Shown here: one piece after another, positions 1-12,799 of the stretch
Layout of the letters: each line of letters starts with the position of its first letter
Position numbering within the stretch: the stretch's first letter is position 1
Assembly: GCA_039000515.1 (NCBI GenBank)
Contig: JBCFYV010000012.1
Coordinates: 118,225,148 to 118,289,147, forward strand
DNA length: 64,000 nucleotides
Direction: 5' to 3'
DNA from: Timema cristinae
Lineage: Eukaryota; Arthropoda; Insecta; Phasmatodea; Timematidae
Position numbers and translations under genes: made by a program
Notes under the pieces: generated by a model
The model's database searches: none
What the model was told of the DNA's origin: nothing
The model's input: the letters and a program-made list of their open reading frames with translations, nothing else

Positions 1-1394
1 AGCTGATGGATGTGGAGCAGTTCCTCTTTAAAAACCACCTCTGATTTTATTGGCATATCAAGTTCAGTCTAGAAAGTGGGTAAGAAAATAAATAATAGTT
101 TTTAGAAGTTACTTTTAATGTGGGGTAGGGAGGGGATCAAGGGTTTATGGAGTTCAACCACCATTTTCCTAAGATTTTAATATGAAGCTTAACGATAGAA
201 ACTTAAAATAACTTAGAGAAACACTGATTCACTTTTCAAAAATTTGCCAAGGAAAGACCACTCCAAATAGCTTAGAGAGGCATTTAATTTTCAAACAAAT
301 TTCCATATGATTTTTAAAAGTAATACTCATAGGAAAGGGTCCACTCCCATTATCTTCAAACAAAACTAATATTGTTTCCAATCCAAGCAAGGTCCACTCG
401 AATTGACTTCTAAGACATTCGATTTCCAAACAAGTGTATGTGGAAGACCCGTTTCAAAAGTTTATAAAGGAATATAATTTAAAAAATAATCCAGGCAAGA
501 ACCATTCCAAATACCTTCTATGACCATACAATTTTATAACATTAAATGGGGATAAGGAGGGTTGAAAGTTCCCAAAAAAACTTTTTTTATTACTTGCACC
601 CCCATTCCTTATTACACAAATAAAAATGTTCTTATTTCTAAGGGCTTAATAGTAAGTCATGTCATACATTTACCTATGATTTTGAACCCTCCCGACTCCC
701 CGCCCCCCAAAATTAAATTCTCCCTACACCAATGGCTATTGTAACTAAATATACATATAATAAAATTACAAAATATGTGTCTAGTAAGTTAAAGAAACCT
801 GTTTCAAAAATATATAAGTGAAACTTAAAGTGTTGAAAAATATAATAGTTTAGTAAATTTTAAATTAAATATTGAAGTAAACACAAAGCACCATTGAAAT
901 ATTACTTGTATTTTTTGTAAATTTCTACTTACATCGCTATTACCAACAAACATTGTTTGAATAAGCATGGATAACAGGTCCAAGAAATTTTTTGGGCTAA
1001 AGTTTAAATATAATAACAGACAATCAAATAAATTACAATTTTTCAGTAGACACAATTTATTTTATACATATAAACAATTGAGACAACATAAAAAAAGTGA
1101 CAGCCAAAAAATGTTAGTGACCCTCCAATAAAACACAACTTATGAGAGTAATGGGTATTAATTTATCAGAATCAAGAGAATTGTAAAATGTACATATTTC
1201 CTGATAACATTGTAATTCTCTTACATCTGGATTACTGTATAGGTTTATCGTTATAAGTTAAAGAGTCACTTGTTGATTTGTGTTGAGTAGAAATTGTATA
1301 TTCTTACATATAATAATCTATATTATAACTCCAGTATTTTAGGACTTTTTTTTTCATAGATAGAAAGTTATAGATTGTGGGCTACATAAATATA
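1..1394. other. AT-rich flank, no gene recognised
   Basis: AT-rich DNA with only short unsupported open frames. I see no conserved protein, repeat array or tRNA-like sequence. Confidence 0.6.
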
Positions 1395-1520
1395 TGTGAT
1401 GGTTGGGCCAGAGTTTGGCCAGGGCTGCATGGGATTAGGCTGAGATTCAAATCTCGGATGGGTGTATTTAGGTGATTTTTTACCAATGGTTTTCCACCAG
1501 TGCTCCTACACAAAATCACA
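1395..1520 (+). mobile_element. Very old S1-type SINE fragment
   Basis: A diverged tRNA-like head (GTTTGGCCAGGGC, then GAGATTCAAATCTCGG as a B-box-like segment) is followed by GGGTGTATT and TTTTTTACCAATGGTTTTCCA, the order seen in S1 SINEs elsewhere in the window. The 3' tail is not recognisable. Confidence 0.4.
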
Positions 1521-1737
1521 AAAAAAAATTCCAGGATATTTTAAGGATTCTCTAAAATTCCTTCAGGACAAGTGTATAAAATAATCTTGGCAAAATACAC
1601 ATTATTACATATTTTATTTTATTTTATACAGGCTCACAACTCCCATACACCTGCATCATTTCACACTTTTTTTTTAAATTGTATTCCATGACACGAGTTA
1701 TTTAAATAATTAAAACAAAACATAAACTCACTTGCAA

Positions 1738-1886
1738 ATAATCATTGGTGAAATGTGGGTTATCCTTTCACAGTGATGAGTTTAACAGTCGGGGATTGGA
1801 TGTTGTGTCTGTTCTAAATATAAGTTAGTTTATAAGTCATGTGAAAATATAATCAACTGGTTTAGAAAATGCATGTTAAATATCCC
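1738..1886 (+). mobile_element. S3 SINE body, head lost
   Basis: The stretch ATTGGTGAAATGTGGG, CTTTCACAGTGATGA, ATAAGTTAGTTTATAAGTC and a final GCATGTTAAATATCC matches the S3 copies at 60733-60945 and 53247-53447 (there on minus). The tRNA-like head and B box are missing, so it is 5'-truncated. Confidence 0.6.
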
Positions 1887-2509
1887 AGATAAATTTAAAT
1901 CGCTCGTAAATACCAGTTATATTAATTAGGTTTTAATTACCTTTTATTTCTTAGTTACAAATATAATAAAGGTTATCTAATTATTATAATAGTAATTTAC
2001 TGACCTGTTTAAAAAAGGGGGGGACAAAGAAATTTCCAGAATAACTTAGAAAATTCCAGGTAAAGATGGAAGAAATATTTTAAAATGCCAGGTTTTCCAT
2101 GATGTGTAGGAACCCTGTCCACCCACAAATCCAAGTACAGGTACATTCCTTGTTCTTAGAGATTCCATCTACCTTATCTTTACAACATTTGTGTAAATAT
2201 CACAATGGCTTCAAAAGATACGACAAACAGAAGAAAAAAAAAGTTATTCATTGCTAAGAAGAAAAGATTAGTGATCGTAATTAGAATTTGACCATTTCAT
2301 ACCTCCATTATCAACTTAGCATCTTGATGAAGATTATATTCACTGTATTCCATGTCATTTTTTGGTTCAATCTTGACAGCGAATGTATTTTCCTCCATGT
2401 CGTGTCCGTGATGTCGATATTACAAACACACACGTTATATCTTGAGAGGCCTACACACATGGATAACAAAGTAATATAAAACTACGAAAAAAAAATTGCA
2501 CTTCTCAAT
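1887..2509. other. AT-rich, nothing recognised
   Basis: A G-run at about 2016-2024 and a few A-runs; no gene or repeat family recognised. Confidence 0.5.
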
Positions 2510-3022
2510 ATCTAAAACAGAGGTGGACAAACAGTCAATCACAGTCTACCAGTTGACCATGGCTACTAGTTTGGTTGATCACCTCGTTGATCGAATAAAA
2601 AAGATTTAGAGAACGAAAATGAAAGAGAGGGTTTGCAGATTTTCTCAAATGAAGATTATAAAATCAAAATATCAAAGTTGTATGACGACTATTTACAATC
2701 CTGCCTTCATTTATGACAAATTAATTATGAATTATCATTCAACAAACCATCCCAAGATTATGCGGTGTCATGCATCAACTTCAAGGTCAAGTGTTTGACA
2801 AGGAAAATTATATGTATAATGTGGTTTGATGAAAAATTCATTTTCAGTGTGTGAAAGTACTATAAGTTCTTATATGCAATATAATTTAACTATTAAAACA
2901 TAAAATGGGTTATTAACTTTTTACCACTTAAACCCCCTATGGTTCTTTAGTAGATCGGAAAGAATTTTCTATCTGTGGAATAGATCCTTAGATCAAAAAG
3001 TGTGGCCATTCCTGATCTAAGA
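2510..3022. mobile_element. hAT-type MITE with 8-bp target duplication
   Basis: The element spans 2518-3014. The left end reads CAGAGGTGGACAAACAG; the right end in reverse complement reads CAGGAATGGCCACAC, the imperfect CAGNGGTGGCCAA-like terminus of hAT transposons. It is flanked by ATCTAAAA (2510-2517) and ATCTAAGA (3015-3022), an 8-bp duplication with one mismatch, which is the hAT size. No transposase is visible in its 497 bp, so it is non-autonomous. Confidence 0.72.
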
Positions 3023-3429
3023 CTCCCCACATAGTTGCGACCAGGTCGCTGCGACAAACACGCTATGCCGTGTGGCCGTACAACACAATACAGCCTAGAA
3101 AGAACAACTTTAGTCCCAAATGTGAACAACTTTGGGTCTCGCATATAAATAACACTACTCACCACCCAGATTATATAGCGAGATTGTGAATTATATCAAG
3201 GTCAAAAATAATAGACAAAATAAATAATAGTGTGCCTATAAAAATATCTAATGGAAAAACTAAATAATAAAATGAATTAGTGCCCAATGGCTAGGAAATG
3301 TATAATAAAACTGTGAAGAAACACTGCTATTATTATTAGGTGTTCTGTCTCCTGACAGGTACATTCCTTTTATCAAATAAAACACAATTTGTCAGTACAC
3401 ACAATTAATTTTATATAAAAAAAATATAA

Positions 3430-3760
3430 ACAATGCGCCCACCCTGTCCTCTGCCTCTTCCTTCAGCTCCCAGAATTTTCTTTTTTCCTTCAAGTCATTC
3501 CAGTATTTGAATCCTCCTCCTTCCTAAGCTCCTCTTTCCCTCAACCTTTCCTTCCATGGTGTTGTGCGATCTGTCCGATCCAGTTTGCTTTGTACCGAAG
3601 AATCACATCCAAAATTGTTCTCTTCTCACCCACTATTCTTAGAACTTCTCATGTGTCAGCCTGTCTGTCCACCTGATCTTCTCAAGTCTTCTCCAGCACA
3701 TTTCAAAGCTCTCTAAGTATTTCTGTTCCATCTTCCTAAGAGACCAAGTTTCTGTTCCAA
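3430..3760 (-). pseudogene. LINE reverse-transcriptase C-terminal relic
   Basis: Translated on minus it gives GTETWSLRKMEQKYLESFEM, then CWRRLEKIRWTDRLTHEKF, and after stops and a shift MEGKVEGKRSLGRRRIQ. This is the C-terminal domain of many animal non-LTR retrotransposons (pattern ETWTL...LEAFEMW..RR..KI.WTD...NEEVL...G...GRRGR). Several stops and indels make it dead. It shows that LINE machinery, which typically mobilises SINEs, has existed in this genome. Confidence 0.8.
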
Positions 3761-3769
3761 ATGTAGCAT

Positions 3770-4430
3770 TTTATAAATTTCTTCTTCAATTCCAAACTCA
3801 ACGTGACGGTCAGAAACAATGTCCAATAATGTAAAGTGATAATGCAGGACAACTGCCTTTTTGTCCTGTTTAAAAACTCTTGAACATCAACTAATGACAG
3901 TATGAAGCAAACTCGCACAGTTTCAATCACAAGTGAAGTAATTTGACTTAAAATGCCACACCCAAATGTAAAAGATAAATTATGTCATATATATAAAGAC
4001 CCTAATTAATATTTAAAATAATTATTAGGGTATAAACCTAACTTTCAAATCTTATAACTCTAATTTATATAATTAGTATGGTTCTTACTCAGCGAACTTA
4101 ACCTAACTATTCATACATAAATAAATTTAAATGTCCATTATTATTTATCAGATAAACAATTTAATTTCAATTCGACATGATGACACCACCCCCAGACATG
4201 ATCATGAGTCAACATTATAGCGCAAACCAGGTTAGTCAACACAAAGTTAGTTAATATTTCTGTTTCTACATTTCACTTGTCATTGTAGCGAGTGTTGTCT
4301 ATTTTTATAATATTCTAGTTTATCATTATTGATAAAGGCTCTTCTTAGAATCAATCGATTTGCCGTCTACTTGAGTGTGTAGTAATAACAATGAAATACA
4401 TACATTTAACAATATACTCTTTGTACTCAG
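3770..4430. other. AT-rich, nothing recognised
   Basis: No coding similarity, repeats or tRNA-like boxes noticed. Confidence 0.5.
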
Positions 4431-4436
4431 AGTCAT

Positions 4437-4790
4437 GTTTCGGCCAAGGCACGGCTGACGACCAATTATAACGTAGGTAGGTGGGGCTTTATACTCATTT
4501 ACATTGATGACTTGATTGTAACGAGCAAACTGCATGAAACAATTGACGAGTAAGACTCTTAACAGAATTCAAGTTGCCGTATCTGGGTGACATTCGGCAT
4601 TGTTGGGCTTCGAAATTAAAAGGAATCCAGATGGATACTATCAGATATGTCAATCAGATTGGGGCATTGTTTGGGTTGAAAGATGCAAAGGCGTCAAATT
4701 TACCCCTTGATGCAACTGCGATTCTCCACGTCCTAGACCATGACAAGGATGGATCGCAAAGCGACGACACTTAATTAGATAATTCTAATA
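4437..4790 (+). pseudogene. Ty1/copia reverse-transcriptase fragment
   Basis: One frame reads WGFILIYIDDLIVTSKLHET, carrying the YxDD catalytic signature of copia reverse transcriptase. After an in-frame stop and shifts the translation continues with ALFGLKDAKASNLPLDAT, matching the copia pattern FGM-DAKP-STPLD just beyond the polymerase core. Two or more frames are needed to cover the homology, so it is a short inactive remnant. No LTRs, gag or integrase are seen nearby. Confidence 0.75.
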
Positions 4791-4794
4791 TATA

Positions 4795-5160
4795 CCTAGG
4801 CTGTGTCTGAATGGACTGTGCATTACACACTTGTACACTTTACTGCACACTTTATTCAAATATGTTTCTGGTGCCCTAAAGTGCATATGTTGCATACATA
4901 ATACTTTTCACACAGCACACTGCTGCTAGAGCTACCTTGTGGCTACTTTTGAAACATTTGTTTTCATAGCAAGACAATTTAACTTAAATGATAGTGTTTA
5001 GTTATGGTGGCATTAGGCAGATATGTTTGTTAAGTTTTAAAGTTGATTTTTAATTTTGTTTTAAAGCATAAATAGTTTAGTAGAGCTTTAAAAATTAATT
5101 TAATTACATGACAATCATGTCTTTAAAGCTGTTCTAAATATTTCACAAATGTATTATTAT
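4795..5160. other. AT-rich, nothing recognised
   Basis: GTGCA- and TGCACA-rich words around 4810-4930, otherwise featureless. Confidence 0.5.
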
Positions 5161-5161
5161 T

Positions 5162-5434
5162 AGCACCGCGTCTTACTACCCGTTCGGGTTGTACGCACTT
5201 ACGCTGTATAATGTTAAGTTAATTGTGAGATGAAATGGAGGACCTACAGTTTAACTTGGGATCCGAACCACGGTGGAGGCCTGGTATTCCACACATTCAC
5301 AAGATGTCTTGTCAGAGGTGAAGGAAGGGTTTGGTAATCAGATAAATCTGTGCCGGGACCGAGGATTGAACCCCGGACCCCAGCACAAAAGTCTGACACT
5401 TTACCCCAAGACCGCCAGGTCACCCACAATTGGA
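5162..5434 (-). mobile_element. S2 SINE, full length
   Basis: Read on minus, a tRNA-like head starts GGTGACCTGGCGGTCTTGGG with an A-box-like segment and B box GGGTTCAATCC. Then follows the S2 body (TTATCTGATTACCAAACCC, CACCGTGGTTCGGATCCC, GTAGGTCCTCCATTTCATC) and the shared tail ACCCGAACGGGTAGTAAGAC. It is the only full-length SINE found in the first 10 kb. Confidence 0.85.
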
Positions 5435-5435
5435 T

Positions 5436-6360
5436 TAAAACTCTTCCACAGAACAAACTAAATTACATATTAAATTTGTACCAAAAGGCTCATGCAAAGC
5501 ACAGAGCTACTAAATAGTATGCAAAACATTTATATATATTTATAGTAACCAACTTGTCAAGCTTAATATAGAATGGTTATTTTCCCATTATTACTCTTCT
5601 TATAGCTATAAAGGAAAAATATTTATAGTTTTATTATGAATATTTTGGGAATAATGAGTAGGCCCTAAGCATCTTATCATTTGATAAACTGTATTTAACT
5701 TTAGATACCGAATGATTAAAAATGTAATACTATTATTATACTCATAAGTAAATGGCTAACCTAATGATATTTATTTGAAATTATCCTAATTTTACAACAT
5801 TTAGACGATTCAATAAAACTTAGATTCCAAGCTCCCTTTTTAACGAACTATTCAAATATGTGCCTAGGTTTAATCCTACATTTCAAAATGAGATTTTTGA
5901 CAATGTTCTAATAAAGTATGTACCTAACTTGTAATTAGTGTTGATAAAAATTAAAAATATACCTAAAGTGAAGCATAAATTGTCAGTGAATTGAGCACTA
6001 AACACACCTGCGTTTATAACGCATTTAAATTTGATAACCTCCTAGAACTCTTCCACAACCACAATAAACTAAACATTTTTAGCCACCATATTAAAAATAA
6101 AAGACACTAAGCCAAATTTTAGTTCCAAAACTTAGAGAACCTTATGTATGCTTGAAAATTAGTTCCAAAATATCTCTTAGACTGCACTAGGAACCAAAGC
6201 TTAGTTCTAAAGCAGTCAAAAGAGAAAAAAAACCAAAAAAAAAACCATTTAATTTCAAATAACCTCAATGTTAGGGATTGTAAGCTAAAAATGAAAAGAT
6301 TATCAAAATTAACACCCGTTGGAGAGCGATTAAGAAACAATAAAATAATCTAAACATACC
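5436..6360. other. AT-rich, nothing recognised
   Basis: No conserved frame or repeat family seen. Confidence 0.5.
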
Positions 6361-6885
6361 TACAACTAATCTTCATAAGTGTAGTACTCGGATTTGCCGG
6401 ATATTAGGAGTAAATTACCTGTGTACGTTTGGATAGCACTAGGAAGCAATTATTTTAAGATGCCAACTCTCTTATATTTCAAATTGCTACACAACTTCAC
6501 ATGGCGGCGATTATATGCAGAGGTACCTAAAACTAATCCACATAGGTGTGGTACCCGGATATGCCGGAAATTTGGAGTAAATTACCTTTAAAGTGGAATG
6601 TATTAGATAAGGCTACGAAGACGCTACGTTAAGGTACTACAACTTCTAATTTAAAATAGCCACGCGAGCACACATGGTAGCGATTACACTAATAGGTGCC
6701 TAACACTAGTTTACATATGTGTGATATCCGGATCTGCCGGAATTTTGGAGTACATTGCTTTTAAAGTGGTATTAACGTGTTAAATAACGCTATGAAGACG
6801 CTAATTTAAGGTGCCATAACGTCTATATATGAAATTGACACACGAGCACACATGGTGGTGATTACACCCATAAGTAGCTACAACC
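6360..6885. repeat. Diverged ~170-bp tandem repeat, three units
   Basis: The anchor CGGATNTGCCGGAWNTT..GGAGTA recurs at 6389, 6556 and 6729, spacings of 167 and 173 bp. Each unit also carries CACACATGGYGGCGATTA-like and TAAGGTRCYA-like words in the same order. Units differ by many substitutions. The length is typical of satellite monomers. Confidence 0.75.
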
Positions 6886-6889
6886 CAAC

Positions 6890-7015
6890 AAATACATAGC
6901 AGTGTCTTAGGCTCCACTCACCAGAGACATAGCAATGTCGTAGAATATTCTCACCAGAGACATCAGTGTCTTAGGATCTATTCACCAGATACATAGCAGA
7001 GTCATAGCCACTATA
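6890..7015. repeat. ~33-bp tandem repeat, 3-4 units
   Basis: The unit ACATAGCAGTGTCTTAGG..YCTACTCACCAGAG repeats with substitutions, directly after the ~170-bp units. Confidence 0.7.
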
Positions 7016-7524
7016 GCGACATAAGCAGCGAAATCAAAGAACCATTCAAAATTAAAAATCTCCACGCAACGCTTTTCTATATTGGTCTATATTATTATGA
7101 TAATTATATATACGGTTCATTATTTATTGCACGCCTCTGCCTAAGCGCTTTTCGGTACCCTTTGATTTCGGCTTCTAGTGCAGGTGCATTGTTGGTGAGC
7201 GCCCGCCAAAAGACTTTTGATTTCAGTGGCGTATTCTGAGAAAAATTAATAGGTGTGCTGAAAGTTGCAACGGAAATTTAGGTACCGAGAACCCTCAACC
7301 ACCGTTGTCCAAAAACGTCATTGGATTATTTCAAGGGATATATTTGAAGATGTGTTCATATAGAACAGTGGTTCTCGAACATTTATTATTTCCCTTTAAC
7401 TGTATGCTATCCTAGGAAATTTCGAGGGCCCCCCCCCCCCTTCCACTCCCATATTCTTTCTTCTTTTATTTAGCCATAACGATGGTTACCATCCACTCCA
7501 AATGTAATAAAAGTAACTCCATGG
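7016..7524. other. No gene recognised
   Basis: Contains a poly-C run at about 7430-7440. No homology noticed. Confidence 0.45.
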
Positions 7525-8326
7525 CAGTGACATCTCGTAGCTAAAATTAGTGGGGGTGCTGCTCCAGATAATTTGTAGCCTTTGTTTTAAAATTGTGTAT
7601 AAAGGGAAAAACGTGCATAAAAAAAATTTATTCGGGAACTTGATAAAATCTTAGCAAAAAAACCAAACTTTTTTACTTTAACTTAAATTATTACAGTTCA
7701 AGCTTAATCTATTCATTTAAAATGAAATCCATTCTTCTTGTTTTAATTTAAGCAAAAAGTTCAATAATTTTCTCCTTGCTCTCTGGATGACAATTGAGGA
7801 AATTTTCCTCCAGTGAAAGAAATGCAAGCACATTTAGTCTCTGTTAAATAAAAGAACAAAAAAATGAATCAAATAGAATAGCTGGAAGCACAATAATAAT
7901 CTAATTCTACACTTTATCACATTCAAGAATATGGTACACGGTTTTTAAGCACAACACACGCTGAGTAAGAAAAAATCATTCCATCACGCCAGAGCCGGCA
8001 CTGCGAGAGCAACAGTGCTCTCTCTGCCTGGCAGTCCCGCCTTCCTCCTCCTCCCCCCTCCCCCCTATGTGCACATGCGCACAACAAACACCACGTCGCT
8101 GGCACTGTGAAGCGAACAGTCCCATACAAAGATTTTTGTATAGTTTTCATAAACTGGGGGATGGCTACTGAAGTACTGACATTAAGCTTAAGGGAATATA
8201 TATTGTACTACAAAAATAAATAAAGAATTAAAGAAAAATAATTCATTATATTAAATGTTACTGACAATATAAAGTGGAATTAGGGGGTGCTGCAGTTCCG
8301 CAGTGCCTATACACGAGCCGCCATTG
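7525..8326 (-). mobile_element. Internally deleted hAT transposon
   Basis: The 5' end on minus reads CAATGGCGGCTCGTGTA and the opposite end CAGTGACATCTCGTAGC, imperfect inverted termini, each followed inside by a GCAGCACCCCC block or its complement. The element keeps a C-terminal transposase exon near its 3' end (7709-7841). No clear 8-bp duplication is visible at the edges, so the exact ends are uncertain. Confidence 0.55.
7709..7841 (-). pseudogene. hAT transposase C-terminal exon relic
   Basis: After an acceptor-like TTTTATTTAACAG the frame reads RLNVLAFLSLEENFLNCHPE, then SKEKIIELFA, a stop, IKTRRMDFILNE and a stop. The pattern RLN-LA-LSIE...F-EKVI--FA--K-RRMDF is the C-terminal tail of ZMYM1-like hAT transposases. 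The internal stop makes it inactive. Confidence 0.65.
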
Positions 8327-8874
8327 CTAAACAGTATGACTACGACCAATGAGCCGAGAATTTGTGCGCCAATTTCAAAACAGCATCTCTTCTTATGTTA
8401 GATTTAAACCAATAATTTATAACTTCGTAGTCAATGGCTTTTAAGTTTTTGTAAATTAAAACTGACAGCAATTACTAGCAAGAAATACATGACAGTAAGT
8501 AGGTACTTTAAAACTATGATTTAGGCCTATTTAATATTACATACCTATTTCATGTTTTCTTAAGGTTATTTTATGAAAGATATGTTTAGCTTGATATGTT
8601 GTGTAAATATTAGTACTAGTCAAAATAATCACCAAACTAACTAAGAATAAAATTTTAAAAAAGGATAGTTTTCCATCAATTACAGAATATGTAGTAAGAA
8701 TACATAAATTCACCTACCCATTGTTAGATATACTCCACTCCAACCCTATTTTTGTTTAAGAAAAACATCTCAATATCGTTTTCACACATCGCACTCCACC
8801 TTGGTCAGAACCACTTGGTCGAAAACACTCGATACCAAGACGTAACCAAGTAAATCGCAAAAAAAAACTTGCCT
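8327..8874. other. AT-rich, nothing recognised
   Basis: No homology or structure noticed. Confidence 0.45.
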
Positions 8875-9183
8875 ATTGCCTTGATATGTGTAGACGAGAA
8901 AAGATTTCCAAAAGTTTCTTTCTCTCTTACACAATGGTGTGTATATGACAGCTCAAAAATGTAGTCTAAAGATATGTCTGTTCAGTTTATATAAGGGCAT
9001 CCACTGGTTTAAAAATTATCCTGAAAGATACAGTTTAGGTTATCATTCCACCATTGATCTCTATGATATATAGCTGGATGGACATTTGGGGCAACATTTT
9101 TAAAGATTCATTTGCATACCATTGTGTAAGAGAGAAAGGAACTTTCGGGTATCTCCTTTTCTTCCACACACCTATAAGACAAT
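8875..9183. mobile_element. Inverted-repeat element (MITE), about 309 bp
   Basis: The left arm at 8875-8941 (ending TTTCTCTCTTACACAATGG) is matched in reverse complement by 9110-9183. The outermost bases are ATTGCCTTGATATGTGTAGA and ATTGTCTTATAGGTGTGTGG. Arms of about 65 bp are imperfect. No coding capacity. Confidence 0.65.
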
Positions 9184-10155
9184 GTGGCAGTTTGACATAA
9201 CATTGCACAGTAATTTGATTGAATCTAAATGAGATACATCAGTGTGCTTACTTAAGTGAAATAAATGTGTTAATAAAAGATTTGAAGATCATAACTAAGT
9301 TCAACATTCGTGACTTGTTTCTTTAAATAAATTGATGTAGGCTAATATAGTAATTCCTGATACAAGTCTATAATTCAAATGGTTGTTTAAATATAAGACT
9401 TCTACACAAAGTAGGTCATTCAGATTTAATTGAGTTTTAAGATACCTAATTTTACTATATTTATATAACTTTCAATATAATATGGTTTCTGAAACTAATA
9501 TACAAGTTAATAACCAAGCCTGATGCGGCTCTAGGGTATTCGAGGCTGTAGGCGGGTCATTTGTGGAGCCTCCCAATAGATTAATCAATCCTAAAATTGC
9601 ACCAACTAGTCTACATTTGGAATACATGTTTGGCTATAAGAACTAAGAGGAAAATAATACCTCACAGCAACATAACTTGTAAACTTTATTACTTAATTGC
9701 TAAATCATGGTGTGGGGCCCTAGGCAGCTACTTAGTTCGCTTTGTGGTAGAGCCTCCTCTGTAACCAACTTTCCCTCTTGTAATCTCAGTAGAATGTAGA
9801 CAATATGGATGATAGCTGGTAGCTACATGTGTTAATATATCAAGGATTGTATTCATATTTGCACAATATTACCTGTAAAATTGAAGTGTAGGCCATATAC
9901 TTTAATGTAGATGTTACTTAAGCCAAGTGTGGTACCATAATACTTCACTATTTTTTTTAAATAACACTTTTATTCATCAAACACATGTTTTCACACAAGA
10001 AAATTGAAAGAAACTGTTAAATCTTTAACCACACAATTAAGCAGACGACAAACTTGAGCATTCCGCTTTGATCCTTTGCAAGGGGTGTGTTTATGTACAT
10101 CCAGTATAGTACAGAATATAGACTATAGAGAACACTCCACTTCACTTGTTTTTTT
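9184..10155. other. AT-rich, nothing recognised
   Basis: No feature recognised. Confidence 0.45.
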
Positions 10156-10358
10156 AGCACTGCGTCTTACTACCTGTTCGGGTAAAAAACGTCTAAGTAT
10201 GTATGATTAGGAAGGCTTAATTTAGAGGAAGTGAAACCACATTTGTGTGGAGGAAGATTGTAAAACCATTTAGGGGAAAAACTCAGTGCACCCCGACTGG
10301 GATCGAACCCTGATCTCCCGTCTTCGGCATTAAGACCACGCGGTGTCGGCAAAGTGGG
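10156..10358 (-). mobile_element. S1 SINE
   Basis: On minus: head CGACACCGCGTGGTCTTAATG, B box GGGTTCGATCCC, GTGCACTGAGTTTTTCC, the body TCCACACAAATGTGG, and a tail with ACCCGAACAGGTAGTAAGAC. The tRNA-Leu-like layout is intact but diverged. Confidence 0.8.
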
Positions 10359-12799
10359 TTCTTATATTATTCAAGATTAGTGTTCAACTCTTTGGCTGCA
10401 CATTTACCATTTGTTTTGTTACCTTGTGCTCTTCCTTTCTCTCCATTCTTGTATAGCAGTAGCTTCACTGTCACGAGATTTAGAGGGGAGCAGAGAATAG
10501 AGTAAATAGGAAGTATCAATTTTGAGCACTTTTTTTAAAAAAATATTAAATTATATTCATTTAAATCTTAACCCAACTAAGTTGAACTGCCATTTTGCTT
10601 AAAATGATTTTTTTTGTTCAATAGTTTGTGCTTGTGTGCCAGGTTATAAACATTTGTGTTCTAAAATTATGCATTTTATGGAATATTTTTACTCCGATAT
10701 AAACAAAATGTTCTCCAAATCGCCTAATTTTAAAGCATAAAAGTTATATTCAGCAACATGAAAGACAAACAATTAAACAAGTATAATTAATTCTAGACAA
10801 TATTGTGGGCCAACTTGAATCCCTTAAATTTTGATTTACTAACAAAACTTCACCAAAAATTGACAAAATCAACATCTTGACCTTTATAAATAAACTGAAC
10901 ATTTTTTAAAAATAAAATATGTTGTTTCTAAGAATAATTAATTTGTATTCACATGTTTTGTTTTGTTTTTCCTAGAGAAAAACTACTAATATTTTACTGC
11001 CAAAGTTAATGTGTATCATAATGATCTCTTCATCTCCCCTCTAAGGTAACAATCTTACCTTGCATTGTTTCACTATTGGTCCATAGTTAGACACACTAAT
11101 ATTTCGTTAGACGTAATTTTACCAACTTTTATTTAGAACATTAAAATGACTATCCAAACATACTTAATGTACAATGTAGCATTTTTGGATTCATTGTACA
11201 TACACAAAATAAAACCAGATTAAATATGTTCATGAAATCAACTTCTTGACCTCTTAAATTCAAATTATGATCAATTTTGTTTATTTAAATGAGATTTAAT
11301 GATTATGCTAAGACAACAAAACAAAAGTTTCTTAATCTTAATAAGTTTATTTCCCTCAACCAAATATTTTAACGGCTATTGTGACCAAATATAGAAGAAA
11401 AATAAACCAAACCTAAGAAAGCTAAACAAAGTTATTACTAAACGAAATCTAATAATTTTATTTACCTACCACAAACCATAGCCATAGTGTAAATCATCAA
11501 GTAAGACTAAGCATACAAAAATCTTAAAATAATCATGTGACTTGAGGCGAAGTGAAATAAAACATTTTTTATAAGATTATGTTTTAATATCCAATATTTG
11601 CTACAAATATAATATACATCGTGATAAATAGTTTTTACAAAGATAATACCATTACTATAACTAGGCATGGTAGGACGAACATACCACAAAAATAGGACAC
11701 ACTTGTTTTAACAATGGACAGTAATAAATTATATTATATCTATTACAATAATGAATCAAGAATACTAATGAATAATGAGTAAATGTGCAGTTTTACTATC
11801 ATGTTGGCTGTGATTCAAAAGAACTTATTATCCTAGGAATATAGATAAAAAAGAGGAAATTGTGTATGGCTCAAAAGCTTGGTTGTCTTTGGACTATTTG
11901 TTTGATAGTTATTAATATAAAGTAAAATAACTCTTTATTGCAAACATCTATACATTTCTTTTAATAGTTGGAAACTAGCTAATTATATAACACACTACAA
12001 TAAAATACCTCTTTTTAAACACTGCACTACTTAAATATAACATGATTTAAGATCGATTACACATAATTGAGAAAATAAAATTCAGAATTGGATCCTAGAG
12101 TTTTTAATTGATTTTTAACTAACATAGAAGCATATATTTAAAGCTTGGTGAAAAGTAAATTGGTTTAATCTTCTCCCAACCAAATAAATTGAGTCTAATT
12201 TTCTAATAATTCACACAAACCAACACACCATTTAATAATTTGTAAGGAAAATAAATAGTGATCTATGCAATACAATGTGATTGCCAAATGTCTTAGCAAC
12301 AAAAAGATTGGAAAACAACCAGAAGTCTAAACAAAATAACATATATATTCATAAGAAATTGCAATAATTTTGATACAATCCTTGGATGTTGGTTTGGTTT
12401 ATTATTGGCATATTAAAGATAAAAAAATAAATACACGCTATAAGATTTAATCAACCAGATATAATATGTTTGAGCTTTATTTGTGTGTATTTCATGAGAA
12501 TACAAGTAGCTTGGCATCATTTTATTCGTTAAAATAACAATTTCTCTTTCCATTAAGGCTAAGTGAGACTAGTCTTTGAAAAATTTTCCAACTGGAAAAA
12601 CTTGTTTGTGCATTCCTTTAAAAATCAAAATATTGAGAGAAAGAAAACTAGACCTAGAGATGTGATGTAAGAAACAGAAAAATCTTCTTTTTAGAGATAA
12701 ATTTATGGTGTAAACATATATGTTCACAAATAGTTTTATTATAGCATGAACAAAGTCATGTTACGATTTTCTGAAATTAGGAAATAGGAAGGCAGCAGG
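10359..12799. other. Long AT-rich stretch, no gene seen
   Basis: About 2.4 kb of low-GC DNA without a conserved frame, tandem array or recognised mobile element. Confidence 0.5.
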
